Below, piece after piece: positions 43,741 to 59,560 of a stretch of 64,000 nucleotides of DNA. Source of the DNA: Megachile rotundata (lineage: Eukaryota; Arthropoda; Insecta; Hymenoptera; Megachilidae). The notes below the pieces were generated by a model. It made no database searches and was not told where the DNA came from. It was given only the letters and a program-made list of their open reading frames with translations. Every line of letters starts with the position of its first letter. The stretch's first letter is position 1. The position numbers and the translations under genes are program-made. The stretch covers positions 1 through 64,000 of the forward strand of contig NW_027474190.1 of the NCBI RefSeq assembly GCF_050947335.1. Reading direction: 5' to 3'.

Positions 43741-45400
43741 ATATGATCGATAGAACGGCAATTACTCTACTTATTACTCTTATTATTATCAATCTAACTG
43801 ATATTATTAACCATATTATGCAGATATTATCGATAGCACGACATTTGCTATACCTATTACTCTTATTATTATCAATCTAACTCATATTATTAGCCATATT
43901 ATGCTTACATGATCGATAGAACGACAATTACTATACTTATTACTCTTATGATTATCAATTTAACTCATATTATTACCCATATTATGCTTATATGATCGAT
44001 TGAACGACAATTACTATACTTATTACTCTTATTATTATGAATCTAACTCAAATTATTAACCATATTATGCAGATATGATCGATAGAACGACAATTACTAT
44101 ACTTATTACTCTTATTATTATCAATCTAACTCATATTAATAACCATATTATGCTTATATGATCGATAGAACGACAATTACTGTACTTATTACTCTTATCA
44201 TTATCGATCTAACTCTTATTATTAGCCATATTATGCTTATAATATCGATAGAACGACAATTACTATACTTATTACTGTTATTATTATCAATCTAACTCAT
44301 TCTATTAGCCATATTATGCTTATATGATCGATAGAACGACAATTACTATGCATATTACTCTTATTATTATCAATCTAACTCATATTATTAGCCATATTAT
44401 GGTTATATGATTGACAGGACGACAATTACTATACTTATTACACTCACTGTTATCAATCTAACTTATATTATTAACCATATTATGCAAATTTGATCGATAG
44501 AACGACAATCACTATACTTATTACTCTTATTATTATCAACCTAACTCATATTATTAGCCATATTATGCTTATATGATCGATAGAACGGCAATTACTCTAC
44601 TTATTACTCTTATTATTATCAATCTAACTGATATTATTAACCATATTATGCAGATATTATCGATAGCACGACATTTGCTATACCTATTACTCTTATTATT
44701 ATCAATCTAACTCATATTATTAGCCATATTATGCTTACATGATCGATAGAACGACAATTACTATACTTATTACTCTTATGATTATCAATTTAACTCATAT
44801 TATTACCCATATTATGCTTATATGATCGATTGAACGACAATTACTATACTTATTACTCTTATTATTATGAATCTAACTCAAATTATTAACCATATTATGC
44901 AGATATGATCGATAGAACGACAATTACTATACTTATTACTCTTATTATTATCAATCTAACTCATATTAATAACCATATTATGCTTATATGATCGATAGAA
45001 CGACAATTACTGTACTTATTACTCTTATCATTATCGATCTAACTCTTATTATTAGCCATATTATGCTTATAATATCGATAGAACGACAATTACTATACTT
45101 ATTACTGTTATTATTATCAATCTAACTCATTCTATTAGCCATATTATGCTTATATGATCGATAGAACGACAATTACTATGCATATTACTCTTATTATTAT
45201 CAATCTAACTCATATTATTAGCCATATTATGGTTATATGATTGACAGGACGACAATTACTATACTTATTACACTCACTGTTATCAATCTAACTTATATTA
45301 TTAACCATATTATGCAAATTTGATCGATAGAACGACAATCACTATACTTATTACTCTTATTATTATCAACCTAACTCATATTATTAGCCATATTATGCTT
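43741..45400 (+). repeat. 830-bp tandem duplication (10 monomers)
   Basis: About 43741-44570 and 44571-45400 are near-identical with an offset of exactly 830 bp (10x83). Each unit starts in the GAACGGCAATTACTCTAC monomer, continues through GATATTATCGATAGCACG and GATTGAACGAC monomers and ends with the GATTGACAGG / ATGCAAAT pair. The same 10-monomer order occurs once in copy B at about 20.4-21.2 kb and once in copy C at about 38.3-39.2 kb. Confidence 0.9.
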
Positions 45401-45982
45401 ATATGATCGATAGAACGACAATTACTACACTTATTACTATTATTATTATGAATCTAACTCATATTATTAACCATATTATGCAGATATGATCGATAGAACT
45501 ACAATTACTATACTCATTACTCTTATTATTATCAATCTAACTCTTATTATTAGCCATATTATGCTTATAATATCGATAGAACGACAATTACTATACTTAT
45601 TACTGTTATTATTATCAATCTAACTCATATTATTAGCCATATTATGCTTAAATGATCGATAGAACTACAATTACTATACTCATTACTCTTATTATTATCA
45701 ATCTAACCCATATTATTAGCTATATTATGCTAATATGATCGACAGAACGACAATTACTCTACTTATTACTCTTATTATTATCAATCTAACTCATATTATT
45801 AGCCATATTATGCTTACATGATCGATAGAACGACAATTACTATACTTATTCCTCTTATGATTATCAATTTAACTCATATTATTACCCATATTATGCTTAT
45901 ATGATCGATAGAACGACAATTACTATACTTATTACTCTTATTATTATGAATCTAACTCATATTATTAACCATATTATGCAGA
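45401..45982 (+). repeat. Linker monomers before the second 19-monomer family
   Basis: Seven ordinary monomers connect the 10-monomer duplication to the 19-monomer unit. They resemble pieces of 5.6-6.5 kb with several monomers missing. Near 45.85 kb TTATTCCTCTTATGATTATC has a private base change. No non-satellite sequence is present. Confidence 0.75.
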
Positions 45983-48757
45983 TATGATCGATCGAACGAC
46001 AATTACTATACTTATTACTCTTATTATTATCAATCTAACTCATATTAATAACCATATTATGCTTATATGATCGATAGAACGACAATTACTGTACTTATTA
46101 CTCTTATCATTATCGATCTAACTCTTATTATTAGCCATATTATGCTTATATGATCGGTAGAACGACAATTACTGTACTTATTGCTCTTATCATTATCGAT
46201 CTAACTCATATAATTAACCATATTATGCAGATATGATCGATAGAACTACAATTACTATACTCATTACTCTTAGTATTATCAATCTAACTCATATTATTAG
46301 CCATATTATGGTTATATGATTGACAGGACGACAATTACTATACTTATTACACTCACTGTTATCAATCTAACTTATATTATTAACCATATTATGCAAATTT
46401 GATCGATAGAACGAGAATCACTATACTTATTACTCTTATTATTATCAACCTATCTCATATTATCAGCCATATTATGCTTATATGATCGATAGAACGACAA
46501 TTACTAAACTTATTACTATTATTATTATGAATCTAACTCATATTATTAACCATATTATGCAGATATGATCGATAGAACTACAATTACTATACTCATTACT
46601 CTTATTATTATCAATCTAACTCTTATTATTAGCCATATTATGCTTATAATATCGATAGAACGACAATTACTATACTTATTACTGTTATTATTATCAATCT
46701 AACTCATATTATGAGCCATATTATGCTTAAATGATCGATAGAACTACAATTACTGTACTCATTACTCTTATTATTATCAATCTAACCCATATTATTAGCC
46801 ATATTATGCTTATATGATCGATAGAACGAGAATTACTATACTCACTACTATTAGTATTATCAATCTAACTCATATTATTAGCCATATTATGCTTATATTG
46901 TCGATAGAACGACAATTACTATACTTATTACTGTTATTACTATCAATCTAACTCATATTATTAGCCATATTATGCTTAAATGATCGATAGAACGACAATT
47001 ACTATACTTATTACACTCACTGTTATCAATCTAACTCATATTATTAACCATATTATGCAGATATGATCGATAGCACGACATTTACTATACCGATTACTCT
47101 TATTATTATCAGCCTAACTCATATTATTAGCCATATTATGCTTATATGATCGACAGAACGACAACTACTATACTTATTACACTCACTGTTATCAATCTAA
47201 CTCATATTATTAGCCATATTATGCTTATATGATCGATAGAACGACAATTACTATACTCATTACTCCTATTATTATCAATCTAACTCATATTATTAGCCAT
47301 ATTATGCTTATATTATCGATAGAACGACAACTACTATACTTATTACTGTTATTATTATCAATCTAACTCATATTATTAGCCATATTATGCTTAAATGATC
47401 GATAGAGCGACAATTACTATACTTATTACTCTTATTATTATCAATCTAACTCATATTATTAGCCATATTATGCTTACATGATCGATAGAACGACAATTAC
47501 TATACTTATTACTCTTATGATTATCAATTTAACTCATATTATTACCCATATTATGCTTATATGATCGATCGAACGACAATTACTATACTTATTACTCTTA
47601 TTATTATCAATCTAACTCATATTAATAACCATATTATGCTTATATGATCGATAGAACGACAATTACTGTACTTATTACTCTTATCATTATCGATCTAACT
47701 CTTATTATTAGCCATATTATGCTTATAATATCGATAGAACGACAATTACTATACTTATTACTGTTATTATTATCAATCTAACTCATTCTATTAGCCATAT
47801 TATGCTTATATGATCGATAGAACGACAATTACTATGCATATTACTCTTATTATTATCAATCTAACTCATATTATTAGCCATATTATGGTTATATGATTGA
47901 CAGGACGACAATTACTATACTTATTACACTCACTGTTATCAATCTAACTTATATTATTAACCATATTATGCAAATTTGATCGATAGAACTAGAATCACTA
48001 TACTTATTACTCTTATTATTATCAACCTAACTCATATTATTAGCCATATTATGCTTATATGATCGATAGAACGACAATTACTACACTTATTACTATTATT
48101 ATTATGAATCTAACTCATATTATTAACCATATTATGCAGATATGATCGATAGAACTACAATTACTGTACTCATTACTCTTATTATTATCAATCTAACCCA
48201 TATTATTAGCCATATTATGCTTATATGATCGATAGAACGAGAATTACTATACTCACTACTATTAGTATTATCAATCTAACTCATATTATTAGCCATATTA
48301 TGCTTATATTGTCGATAGAACGACAATTACTATACTTATTACTGTTATTACTATCAATCTAACTCATATTATTAGCCAAATTATGCTTAAATGATCGATA
48401 GAACGACAATTACTATACTTATTACACTCACTGTTATCAATCTAACTCATATTATTAACCATATTATGCAGATATGATCGATAGCACGACATTTACTATA
48501 CCGATTACTCTTATTATTATCAGCCTAACTCATATTATTAGCCATATTATGCTTATATGCTCGACAGAACGACAACTACTATACTTATTACACTCACTGT
48601 TATCAATCTAACTCATATTATTAACCATATTATGCAGATATGATCGATAGAACTACAATTACTATACTCATTACTCTTATTATTATCAATCTAATTCTTA
48701 TTATTAGCCATATTATGCTTATAATATCGATAGAACGACAATTACTATACTCATTAA
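45983..48757 (+). repeat. Second 19-monomer higher-order unit, first block
   Basis: Units start at TATGATCGATCGAACG (45983 and 47560), 1,577 bp apart, exactly 19x83. The second, shortened unit (47560 to about 48757) matches 57281-58478 at offset 9,721 bp and shares private changes: AGCCAAATTATG, ATATGCTCGACAG, CTAATTCTTATT and GAACTAGAATC. Unit 1 has a patch near 46151-46273 that belongs to another part of the array. The two unit starts follow slightly different upstream monomers (CAGATATGATC versus CTTATATGATC). Confidence 0.87.
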
Positions 48758-51530
48758 TCTTATTATTATCAATCTAACCCATATTATTAGCCATATTATG
48801 CTTATATGATCGATAGAACGAGAAATACTATACTCACTACTCTTAGTATTATCAATCTAACTCATATTATTAGCCATATTATGTTTATATTATCGATAGA
48901 ACGACAATTACTATACTTATTACTCTTATTATTATCAATCTAATTCATATTATTAACCATATTATGCTAATATGATCGGTAGAACGACAATTACTATACT
49001 TATTACACTCACTGTTATCAATCTAACTCATATTATTAACCATATAATGCAGATATGATCGATAGCACGACATTTACTATACTTATTACTCTTATTATTA
49101 TCAATCTAACTCATATTATTAGCCATATTATGCTTCTATGATCGATAGAACGAGAATTACTATACTCACTACTCTTAGTAATATCAATCTAACTCATATT
49201 ATTAGCCATGTTATGCTTATATTATCGATAGAACGACAATTGCTATACTTATTACTTTTATTATTATCAATCCAACTCATATTATTAGCCATATTATGCT
49301 TAAATGATCGATAGAACTACAATTACTATACTCACTACTCTTAGTATTATCAATCTAACTCATATTATTAGCCATATTATGCTAATATGATCGAGAGAAC
49401 GATAATTACTATACTTATTACACTCACTGTTATCAATCTAACTCATATTATTAACCATATTATGCAAATTTGATCGATAGAACGACAATCACTATACTTA
49501 TTACTCTTATTATTATCAACCTAACTCATATTATTAGCCATATTATGCTTATATGATCGATAGAACGACAATTACTATACTTATTACTCTTATTATTATG
49601 AATCTAACTCATATTATTAACCATATTATGCAGATATGATCGATAGAACTACAATTACTATACTCATTACTCTTATTATTATGAATCTAACTCTTATTAT
49701 TAGCCATATTATGCTTATATGATCGAGAGAACGACAATTACTATACCCATTACTCTTATTATTATCAATCTAACTCATATTATTAGCCATATTATGCTTA
49801 TATGATCGATAGAACGAGAATTACTATACTCACTACTCTGAGTATTATCAATCTAACCCATATTATTAGCCATATTATGCTTATATGATCGATAGAACGA
49901 GAATTACTATACTCACTACTCTTAGTATTATCAATCTAACTCATATTATTAGCCATATTATGCTTATATTATCGGTATAACGACAATTACTATACTTATT
50001 ACTGTTATTACTATCAATCTAACTCATATTATTAGCCATATTATGCTTAAATGATCGATAGAACGACAATTCCTATTCTTATTACTCTTATTATTATCAA
50101 TCTAACTCATATTATTAGCCATATTATGCTTATATGATCGATAGAACGACAATTACTACACTTATTACTCTTATTATTATGAATCTAACTCATATTATTA
50201 ACCATATTATGCAGATATGATCGATAGAACTACAATTACTATACTCATTACTCTTATTATTATCAATCTAACTCATATTATTGGCCATATTATGCTTATA
50301 TGATCGATAGAACGAGAATTACTATACTCACTACTCTTAGTATTATCAATCTAACTCATATTATTAGCCATATTATGCTTAAATGATCGATAGAACGGCA
50401 ATTACTATACTTATTACTCTTATTATTATCAATTTAACTCATATTATTACCCATATTATGCTTATATGATCGATAGAACGACAATTACTCTACTTATAAC
50501 TCTTATTATTATCAATCTAACTCATATTATTAACCATATTATGCAGATATGATCGATAGCACGACATTTGCTATACCCAGTACTCCTATTATTATGGATC
50601 TAACTCATATTATTAACCATATTATGCAGATATGATCTATAGAACTACAATTACTATACTCATTACTCTTATTATTATCAATCTAACTCATATTATTAGC
50701 CATATTATGCTTATATGATCGACAGAACGACAATTACTGTACTTATTGCTCTTATCATTATCGATCTAACTCATATAATTAACCATATTATGCAGATATG
50801 ATCGATAGAACTACAATTACTATACTCATTACTCTTAGTATTATCAATCTAACTCATATTATTAACCATATTATGCTTAAATGATCGATAGAGCGACAAT
50901 TACTATACTTATTACTCTTATTATTATCAATCTAACTCATATTATTAGCCATATTATGCTTATATGATCGATAGAACGACAAATACTATACTTATTACTC
51001 TTATTATTATCAATCTAACTCATATTATTAACCATATTATGCTAATATGATCGATAGAACGACAATTACTATACTTATTACACCCACTATTATCAATCTA
51101 ACTCATATTATTAACCATGTTATGCAGATATGATCGATAGCACGACATTTACTATATTTATTACTCTTATTATTATCAACCTAACTCATATTATTAGCCA
51201 TATTATGCTTATATGATCGATAGAACGACAATTACTATACTTATTATTCATATTTTTATCAGCCCAACTTCAATTATTCGCCATATTATGCTTAAATGAT
51301 TGATAGAACGACAATTACTATACTTATTACTCTTATTATTATCAATCTAACTCATATTATTAACCATACTATACTTATATGATCGACAGAACAACAATTA
51401 CTATACTTATTACACTTACTATTATCAATCTAACTCATATTATTAGCCATATTATGCTTATATGATCGGTAGAACGACAATTACTGTACTTATTGCTCTT
51501 ATCATTATCGATCTAACTCATATTATTAAC
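48758..51530 (+). repeat. More diverged satellite block, copy 1
   Basis: This stretch has more scattered private changes than its surroundings and no local tandem duplication. Markers include TTATCGGTATAACG (near 49.97 kb), ATTCCTATTCTT (50.07 kb), ATTGGCCATATT (50.28 kb), CTTATAACTC (50.50 kb) and CTATACCCAGTACTCC followed by ATTATGGATC (50.58 kb). About 50.05-51.52 kb matches 60.35-61.82 kb at offset 10,302 bp. Near 51.25 kb it alone has ATTCATATTTTT and CAACTTCAATTATTCG where the partner has the common form. Confidence 0.83.
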
Positions 51531-52540
51531 CGTATTATGCAGATATGATCGATAGAACTACAATTACTATACTCATTACTCTTATTATTATCAATCTAAT
51601 TCTTATTATTAGCCATATTATGCTTATAATATCGATAGAACGACAATTACTATACTTATTACTGTTATTATTATCAATCTAACTCATATTATGAGCCATA
51701 TTATGCTTAAATGATCGATAGAACTACAATTACTGTACTCATTACTCTTATTATTATCAATCTAACCCATATTATTAGCCATATTATGCTTATATGATCG
51801 ATAGAACGAGAATTACTATACTCACTACTATTAGTATTATCAATCTAACTCATATTATTAGCCATATTATGCTTATATTGTCGATAGAACGACAATTACT
51901 ATACTCATTACTGTTATTACTATCAATCTAACTCATATTATTAGCCATATTATGCTTAAATGATCGATAGAACGACAATTACTATACTTATTACACTCAC
52001 TGTTATCAATCTAACTCATATTATTAACCATATTATGCAGATATGATCGATAGAACGACAATTACTATACTTATTACTCTTATTATTATCAATCTAACTC
52101 ATATTATTAACCATATTATGCTTATATGATCGATAGAACGGCAATTACTCTACTTATTACTCTTATTATTATCAATCTAACTGATATTATTAACCATATT
52201 ATGCAGATATGATTCGATAGCACGACATTTGCTATACCTATTACTCTTATTATTATGAATCTAACTCATATTATTAACCATATTATGCAGATATGATCTA
52301 TAGAACTACAGTTACTATACTCATTACTCTTATTATTATCAATCTAACTCATATTATTAGCCATATTATGCTTACATGATCGATAGAACGACAATTACTA
52401 TACTTATTACTCTTATGATTATCAATTTAACTCATATTATTACCCATATTATGCTTATATGATCGATAGAACGACAATTACTATACTTATTACTCTTATT
52501 ATTATGAATCTAACTCATATTATTAACCATATTATGCAGA
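51531..52540 (+). repeat. Bridge block related to 42.0-42.8 kb
   Basis: It begins at a junction in an ACTCATATTATTAACCGTATT monomer and continues with about ten monomers that match 42.0-42.8 kb at offset 9,712 bp (117x83 + 1), including the 84-bp monomer near 52.21 kb. It leads directly into the repeated 19-monomer units. Confidence 0.78.
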
Positions 52541-55500
52541 TATGATCGATCGAACGACAATTACTATACTTATTACTCTTATTATTATCAATCTAACCCA
52601 TATTAATAACCATATTATGCTTATATGATCGATAGAACGACAATTACTGTACTTATTACTCTTATCATTATCGATCTAACTCTTATTATTAGCCATATTA
52701 TGCTTATAATATCGATAGAACGACAATTACTATACTTATTACTGTTATTATTATCAATCTAACTCATTCTATTAGCCATATTATGCTTATATGATCGATA
52801 GAACGACAATTACTATGCATATTACTCTTATTATTATCAATCTAACACATATTATTAGCCATATTATGGTTATATGATTGACAGGACGACAATTACTATA
52901 CTTATTACACTCACTGTTATCAATCTAACTTATATTATTAACCATATTATGCAAATTTGATCGATAGAACGAGAATCACTATACTTATTACTCTTATTAT
53001 TATCATCAACCTAACTCATACTATTAGCCATATTATGCTTATATGATCGATAGAACGACAATTACTACACTTATTACTATTATTATTATGAATCTAACTC
53101 ATATTATTAACCATATTATGCAGATATGATCGATAGAACTACAATTACTATACTCATTACTCTTATTATTATCAATCTAACTCTTATTATTAGCCATATT
53201 ATGCTTATAATATCGATAGAACGACAATTACTATACTTATTACTGTTATTATTATCAATCTAACTCATATTATGAGCCATATTATGCTTAAATGATCGAT
53301 AGAACTACAATTACTGTACTCATTACTCTTATTATTATCAATCTAACCCATATTATTAGCCATATTATGCTTATATGATCGATAGAACGAGAATTACTAT
53401 ACTCACTACTATTAGTATTATCAATCTAACTCATATTATTAGCCATATTATGCTTATATTGTCGATAGAACGACAATTACTATACTTATTACTGTTATTA
53501 CTATCAATCTAACTCATATTATTAGCCATATTATGCTTAAATGATCGATAGAACGACAATTACTATACTTATTACACTCACTGTTATCAATCTAACTCAT
53601 ATTATTAACCATATTATGCAGATATGATCGATAGCACGACATTTACTATACCGATTACTCTTATTATTATCAGCCTAACTCATATTATTAGCCATATTAT
53701 GCTTATATGATCGACAGAACGACAACTACTATACTTATTACACTCACTGTTATCAATCTAACTCATATTATTAGCCATATTATGCTTATATGATCGATAG
53801 AACGACAATTACTATACTCATTACTCCTATTATTATCAATCTAACTCATATTATTAGCCATATTATGCTTATATTATCGATAGAACGACAACTACTATAC
53901 TTATTACTGTTATTATTATCAATCTAACTCATATTATTAGCCATATTATGCTTAAATGATCGATAGAGCGACAATTACTATACTTATTACTCTTATTATT
54001 ATCAATCTAACTCATATTATTAGCCATATTATGCTTACATGATCGATAGAACGACAATTACTATACTTATTACTCTTATGATTATCAATTTAACTCATAT
54101 TATTACCCATATTATGCTTATATGATCGATCGAACGACAATTACTATACTTATTACTCTTATTATTATCAATCTAACCCATATTAATAACCATATTATGC
54201 TTATATGATCGATAGAACGACAATTACTGTACTTATTACTCTTATCATTATCGATCTAACTCTTATTATTAGCCATATTATGCTTATAATATCGATAGAA
54301 CGACAATTACTATACTTATTACTGTTATTATTATCAATCTAACTCATTCTATTAGCCATATTATGCTTATATGATCGATAGAACGACAATTACTATGCAT
54401 ATTACTCTTATTATTATCAATCTAACTCATATTATTAGCCATATTATGGTTATATGATTGACAGGACGACAATTACTATACTTATTACACTCACTGTTAT
54501 CAATCTAACTTATATTATTAACCATATTATGCAAATTTGATCGATAGAACGAGAATCACTATACTTATTACTCTTATTATTATCATCAACCTAACTCATA
54601 CTATTAGCCATATTATGCTTATATGATCGATAGAACGACAATTACTACACTTATTACTATTATTATTATGAATCTAACTCATATTATTAACCATATTATG
54701 CAGATATGATCGATAGAACTACAATTACTATACTCATTACTCTTATTATTATCAATCTAACTCTTATTATTAGCCATATTATGCTTATAATATCGATAGA
54801 ACGACAATTACTATACTTATTACTGTTATTATTATCAATCTAACTCATATTATGAGCCATATTATGCTTAAATGATCGATAGAACTACAATTACTGTACT
54901 CATTACTCTTATTATTATCAATCTAACCCATATTATTAGCCATATTATGCTTATATGATCGATAGAACGAGAATTACTATACTCACTACTATTAGTATTA
55001 TCAATCTAACTCATATTATTAGCCATATTATGCTTATATTGTCGATAGAACGACAATTACTATACTTATTACTGTTATTACTATCAATCTAACTCATATT
55101 ATTAGCCATATTATGCTTAAATGATCGATAGAACGACAATTACTATACTTATTACACTCACTGTTATCAATCTAACTCATATTATTAACCATATTATGCA
55201 GATATGATCGATAGCACGACATTTACTATACCGATTACTCTTATTATTATCAGCCTAACTCATATTATTAGCCATATTATGCTTATATGATCGACAGAAC
55301 GACAACTACTATACTTATTACACTCACTGTTATCAATCTAACTCATATTATTAGCCATATTATGCTTATATGATCGATAGAACGACAATTACTATACTCA
55401 TTACTCCTATTATTATCAATCTAACTCATATTATTAGCCATATTATGCTTATATTATCGATAGAACGACAACTACTATACTTATTACTGTTATTATTATC

Positions 55501-58340
55501 AATCTAACTCATATTATTAGCCATATTATGCTTAAATGATCGATAGAGCGACAATTACTATACTTATTACTCTTATTATTATCAATCTAACTCATATTAT
55601 TAGCCATATTATGCTTACATGATCGATAGAACGACAATTACTATACTTATTACTCTTATGATTATCAATTTAACTCATATTATTACCCATATTATGCTTA
55701 TATGATCGATCGAACGACAATTACTATACTTATTACTCTTATTATTATCAATCTAACTCATATTAATAACCATATTATGCTTATATGATCGATAGAACGA
55801 CAATTACTGTACTTATTACTCTTATCATTATCGATCTAACTCTTATTATTAGCCATATTATGCTTATAATATCGATAGAACGACAATTACTATACTTATT
55901 ACTGTTATTATTATCAATCTAACTCATTCTATTAGCCATATTATGCTTATATGATCGATAGAACGACAATTACTATGCATATTACTCTTATTATTATCAA
56001 TCTAACTCATATTATTAGCCATATTATGGTTATATGATTGACAGGACGACAATTACTATACTTATTACACTCACTGTTATCAATCTAACTTATATTATTA
56101 ACCATATTATGCAAATTTGATCGATAGAACGAGAATCACTATACTTATTACTCTTATTATTATCATCAACCTAACTCATATTATTAGCCATATTATGCTT
56201 ATATGATCGATAGAACGACAATTACTACACTTATTACCTTTATTATTATGAATCTAACTCATATTATTAACCATATTATGCAGATATGATCGATAGAACT
56301 ACAATTACTATACTCATTACTCTTATTATTATCAATCTAACTCTTATTATTAGCCATATTATGCTTATAATATCGATAGAACGACAATTACTATACTTAT
56401 TACTGTTATTATTATCAATCTAACTCATATTATGAGCCATATTATGCTTAAATGATCGATAGAACTACAATTACTGTACTCATTACTCTTATTATTATCA
56501 ATCTAACCCATATTATTAGCCATATTATGCTTATATGATCGATAGAACGAGAATTACTATACTCACTACTATTAGTATTATCAATCTAACTCATATTATT
56601 AGCCATATTATGCTTATATTGTCGATAGAACGACAATCACTATACTTATTACTGTTATTACTATCAATCTAACTCATATTATTAGCCATATTATGCTTAA
56701 ATGATCGATAGAACGACAATTACTATACTTATTACACTCACTGTTATCAATCTAACTCATATTATTAACCATATTATGCAGATATGATCGATAGCACGAC
56801 ATTTACTATACCGATTACTCTTATTATTATCAGCCTAACTCATATTATTAGCCATATTATGCTTATATGATCGACAGAACGACAACTACTATACTTATTA
56901 CACTCACTGTTATCAATCTAACTCATATTATTAGCCATATTATGCTTATATGATCGATAGAACGACAATTACTATACTCATTACTCCTATTATTATCAAT
57001 CTAACTCATATTATTAGCCATATTATGCTTATATTATCGATAGAACGACAACTACTATACTGATTACTGTTATTATTATCAATCTAACTCATATTATTAG
57101 CCATATTATGCTTAAATGATCGATAGAGCGACAATTACTATACTTATTACTCTTATTATTATCAATCTAACTCATATTATTAGCCATATTATGCTTACAT
57201 GATCGATAGAACGACAATTACTATACTTATTACTCTTATGATTATCAATTTAACTCATATTATTACCCATATTATGCTTATATGATCGATCGAACGACAA
57301 TTACTATACTTATTACTCTTATTATTATCAATCTAACTCATATTAATAACCATATTATGCTTATATGATCGATAGAACGACAATTACTGTACTTATTACT
57401 CTTATCATTATCGATCTAACTCTTATTATTAGCCATATTATGCTTATAATATCGATAGAACGACAATTACTATACTTATTACTGTTATTATTATCAATCT
57501 AACTCATTCTATTAGCCATATTATGCTTATATGATCGATAGAACGACAATTACTATGCATATTACTCTTATTATTATCAATCTAACTCATATTATTAGCC
57601 ATATTATGGTTATATGATTGACAGGACGACAATTACTATACTTATTACACTCACTGTTATCAATCTAACTTATATTATTAACCATATTATGCAAATTTGA
57701 TCGATAGAACTAGAATCACTATACTTATTACTCTTATTATTATCAACCTAACTCATATTATTAGCCATATTATGCTTATATGATCGATAGAACGACAATT
57801 ACTACACTTATTACTATTATTATTATGAATCTAACTCATATTATTAACCATATTATGCAGATATGATCGATAGAACTACAATTACTGTACTCATTACTCT
57901 TATTATTATCAATCTAACCCATATTATTAGCCATATTATGCTTATATGATCGATAGAACGAGAATTACTATACTCACTACTATTAGTATTATCAATCTAA
58001 CTCATATTATTAGCCATATTATGCTTATATTGTCGATAGAACGACAATTACTATACTTATTACTGTTATTACTATCAATCTAACTCATATTATTAGCCAA
58101 ATTATGCTTAAATGATCGATAGAACGACAATTACTATACTTATTACACTCACTGTTATCAATCTAACTCATATTATTAACCATATTATGCAGATATGATC
58201 GATAGCACGACATTTACTATACCGATTACTCTTATTATTATCAGCCTAACTCATATTATTAGCCATATTATGCTTATATGCTCGACAGAACGACAACTAC
58301 TATACTTATTACACTCACTGTTATCAATCTAACTCATATT
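52541..58340 (+). repeat. Second 19-monomer higher-order unit, tandem block of 3.7 units
   Basis: Units start at 52541, 54121, 55701 and 57281, each spacing exactly 1,580 bp (18 monomers of 83 and one of 86). Unit order includes TATGATCGATCG, TCATTATCGATC, CATTCTATTAGCC, CTATGCATATT, GATTGACAGG, ATGCAAAT, ATCATCAACC, TATTATGAGCC, TTGTCGATAG, CTATACCGATTACTC and ACTCCTATTATT monomers. Units 1 and 2 share CATACTATTAGCC and units 1 and 2 also share ATCTAACCCATATTAATAACC, absent from 3. Unit 4 lacks the +3 insertion and two monomers (166 bp) near 57.88 kb, then diverges near 58.34 kb. This is the clearest local higher-order structure in the window. Confidence 0.92.
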
Positions 58341-59560
58341 ATTAACCATATTATGCAGATATGATCGATAGAACTACAATTACTATACTCATTACTCTTA
58401 TTATTATCAATCTAATTCTTATTATTAGCCATATTATGCTTATAATATCGATAGAACGACAATTACTATACTTATTACTGTTATTGTTATCAATCTAACT
58501 CATATTATGAGCCATATTATGCTTAAATGATCGATAGAACTACAATTACTGTACTCATTACTCTTATTATTATCAATCTAACCCATATTATTAGCCATAT
58601 TATGCTTATATGATCGATAGAACGAGAATTACTATACTCACTACTATTAGTATTATCAATCTAACTCATATTATTAGCCATATTATGCTTATATTGTCGA
58701 TAGAACGACAATTACTATACTTATTACTGTTATTACTATCAATCTAACTCATATTATTAGCCATATTATGCTTAAATGATCGATAGAACGACAATTACTA
58801 TACTTATTACACTCACTGTTATCAATCTAACTCATATTATTAACCATATTATGCAGATATGATCGATAGCACGACATTTACTATACCTATTACTCTTATT
58901 ATTATCAGCCTAACTCATATTATTAGCCATATTATGCTTATATGATCGACAGAACGACAACTACTATACTTATTACACTCACTGTTATCAATCTAACTCA
59001 TATTATTAGCCATATTATGCTTATATGATCGATAGAACGACAATTACTATACTCATTACTCTTATTATTATCAATCTAACTCATATTATTAGCCATATTA
59101 AGCTTATATTATCGATAGAACGACAACTACTATACTTATTACTGTTATTATTATCAATCTAACTCATATTATTAGCCATATTATGCTTAAATGATCGATA
59201 GAGCGACAATTACTATACTTATTACTCTTATTATTATCAATCTAACTCATATTATTAACCATATTATGCTAATATGATCGATAGAACGACAATTACTATA
59301 CTTATTACACCCACTATTATCAATCTAACTCATATTATTAACCATGTTATGCAGATATGATCGATAGCACGACATTTACTATATTTATTACTCTTATTAT
59401 TATCAACCTAACTCATATTATTAGCCATATTATGCTTATATGATCGATAGAACGACAATTACTATACTTATTATTCTTATTTTTATCAGCCCAACTCATA
59501 TTATTCGCCATATTATGCTTAAATGATCGATAGAACGACAATTACTATACTTATTACTCT
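58341..59560 (+). repeat. Block repeated at the window end
   Basis: This segment matches about 62.82-63.75 kb at offset 4,482 bp (54x83), sharing TTATTGTTATCAATC (58481 and 62963) and a rare AAGCTT (59100 and 63582). After 63.75 kb the copy lacks one monomer and the offset becomes 4,399 bp (53x83). Confidence 0.87.
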
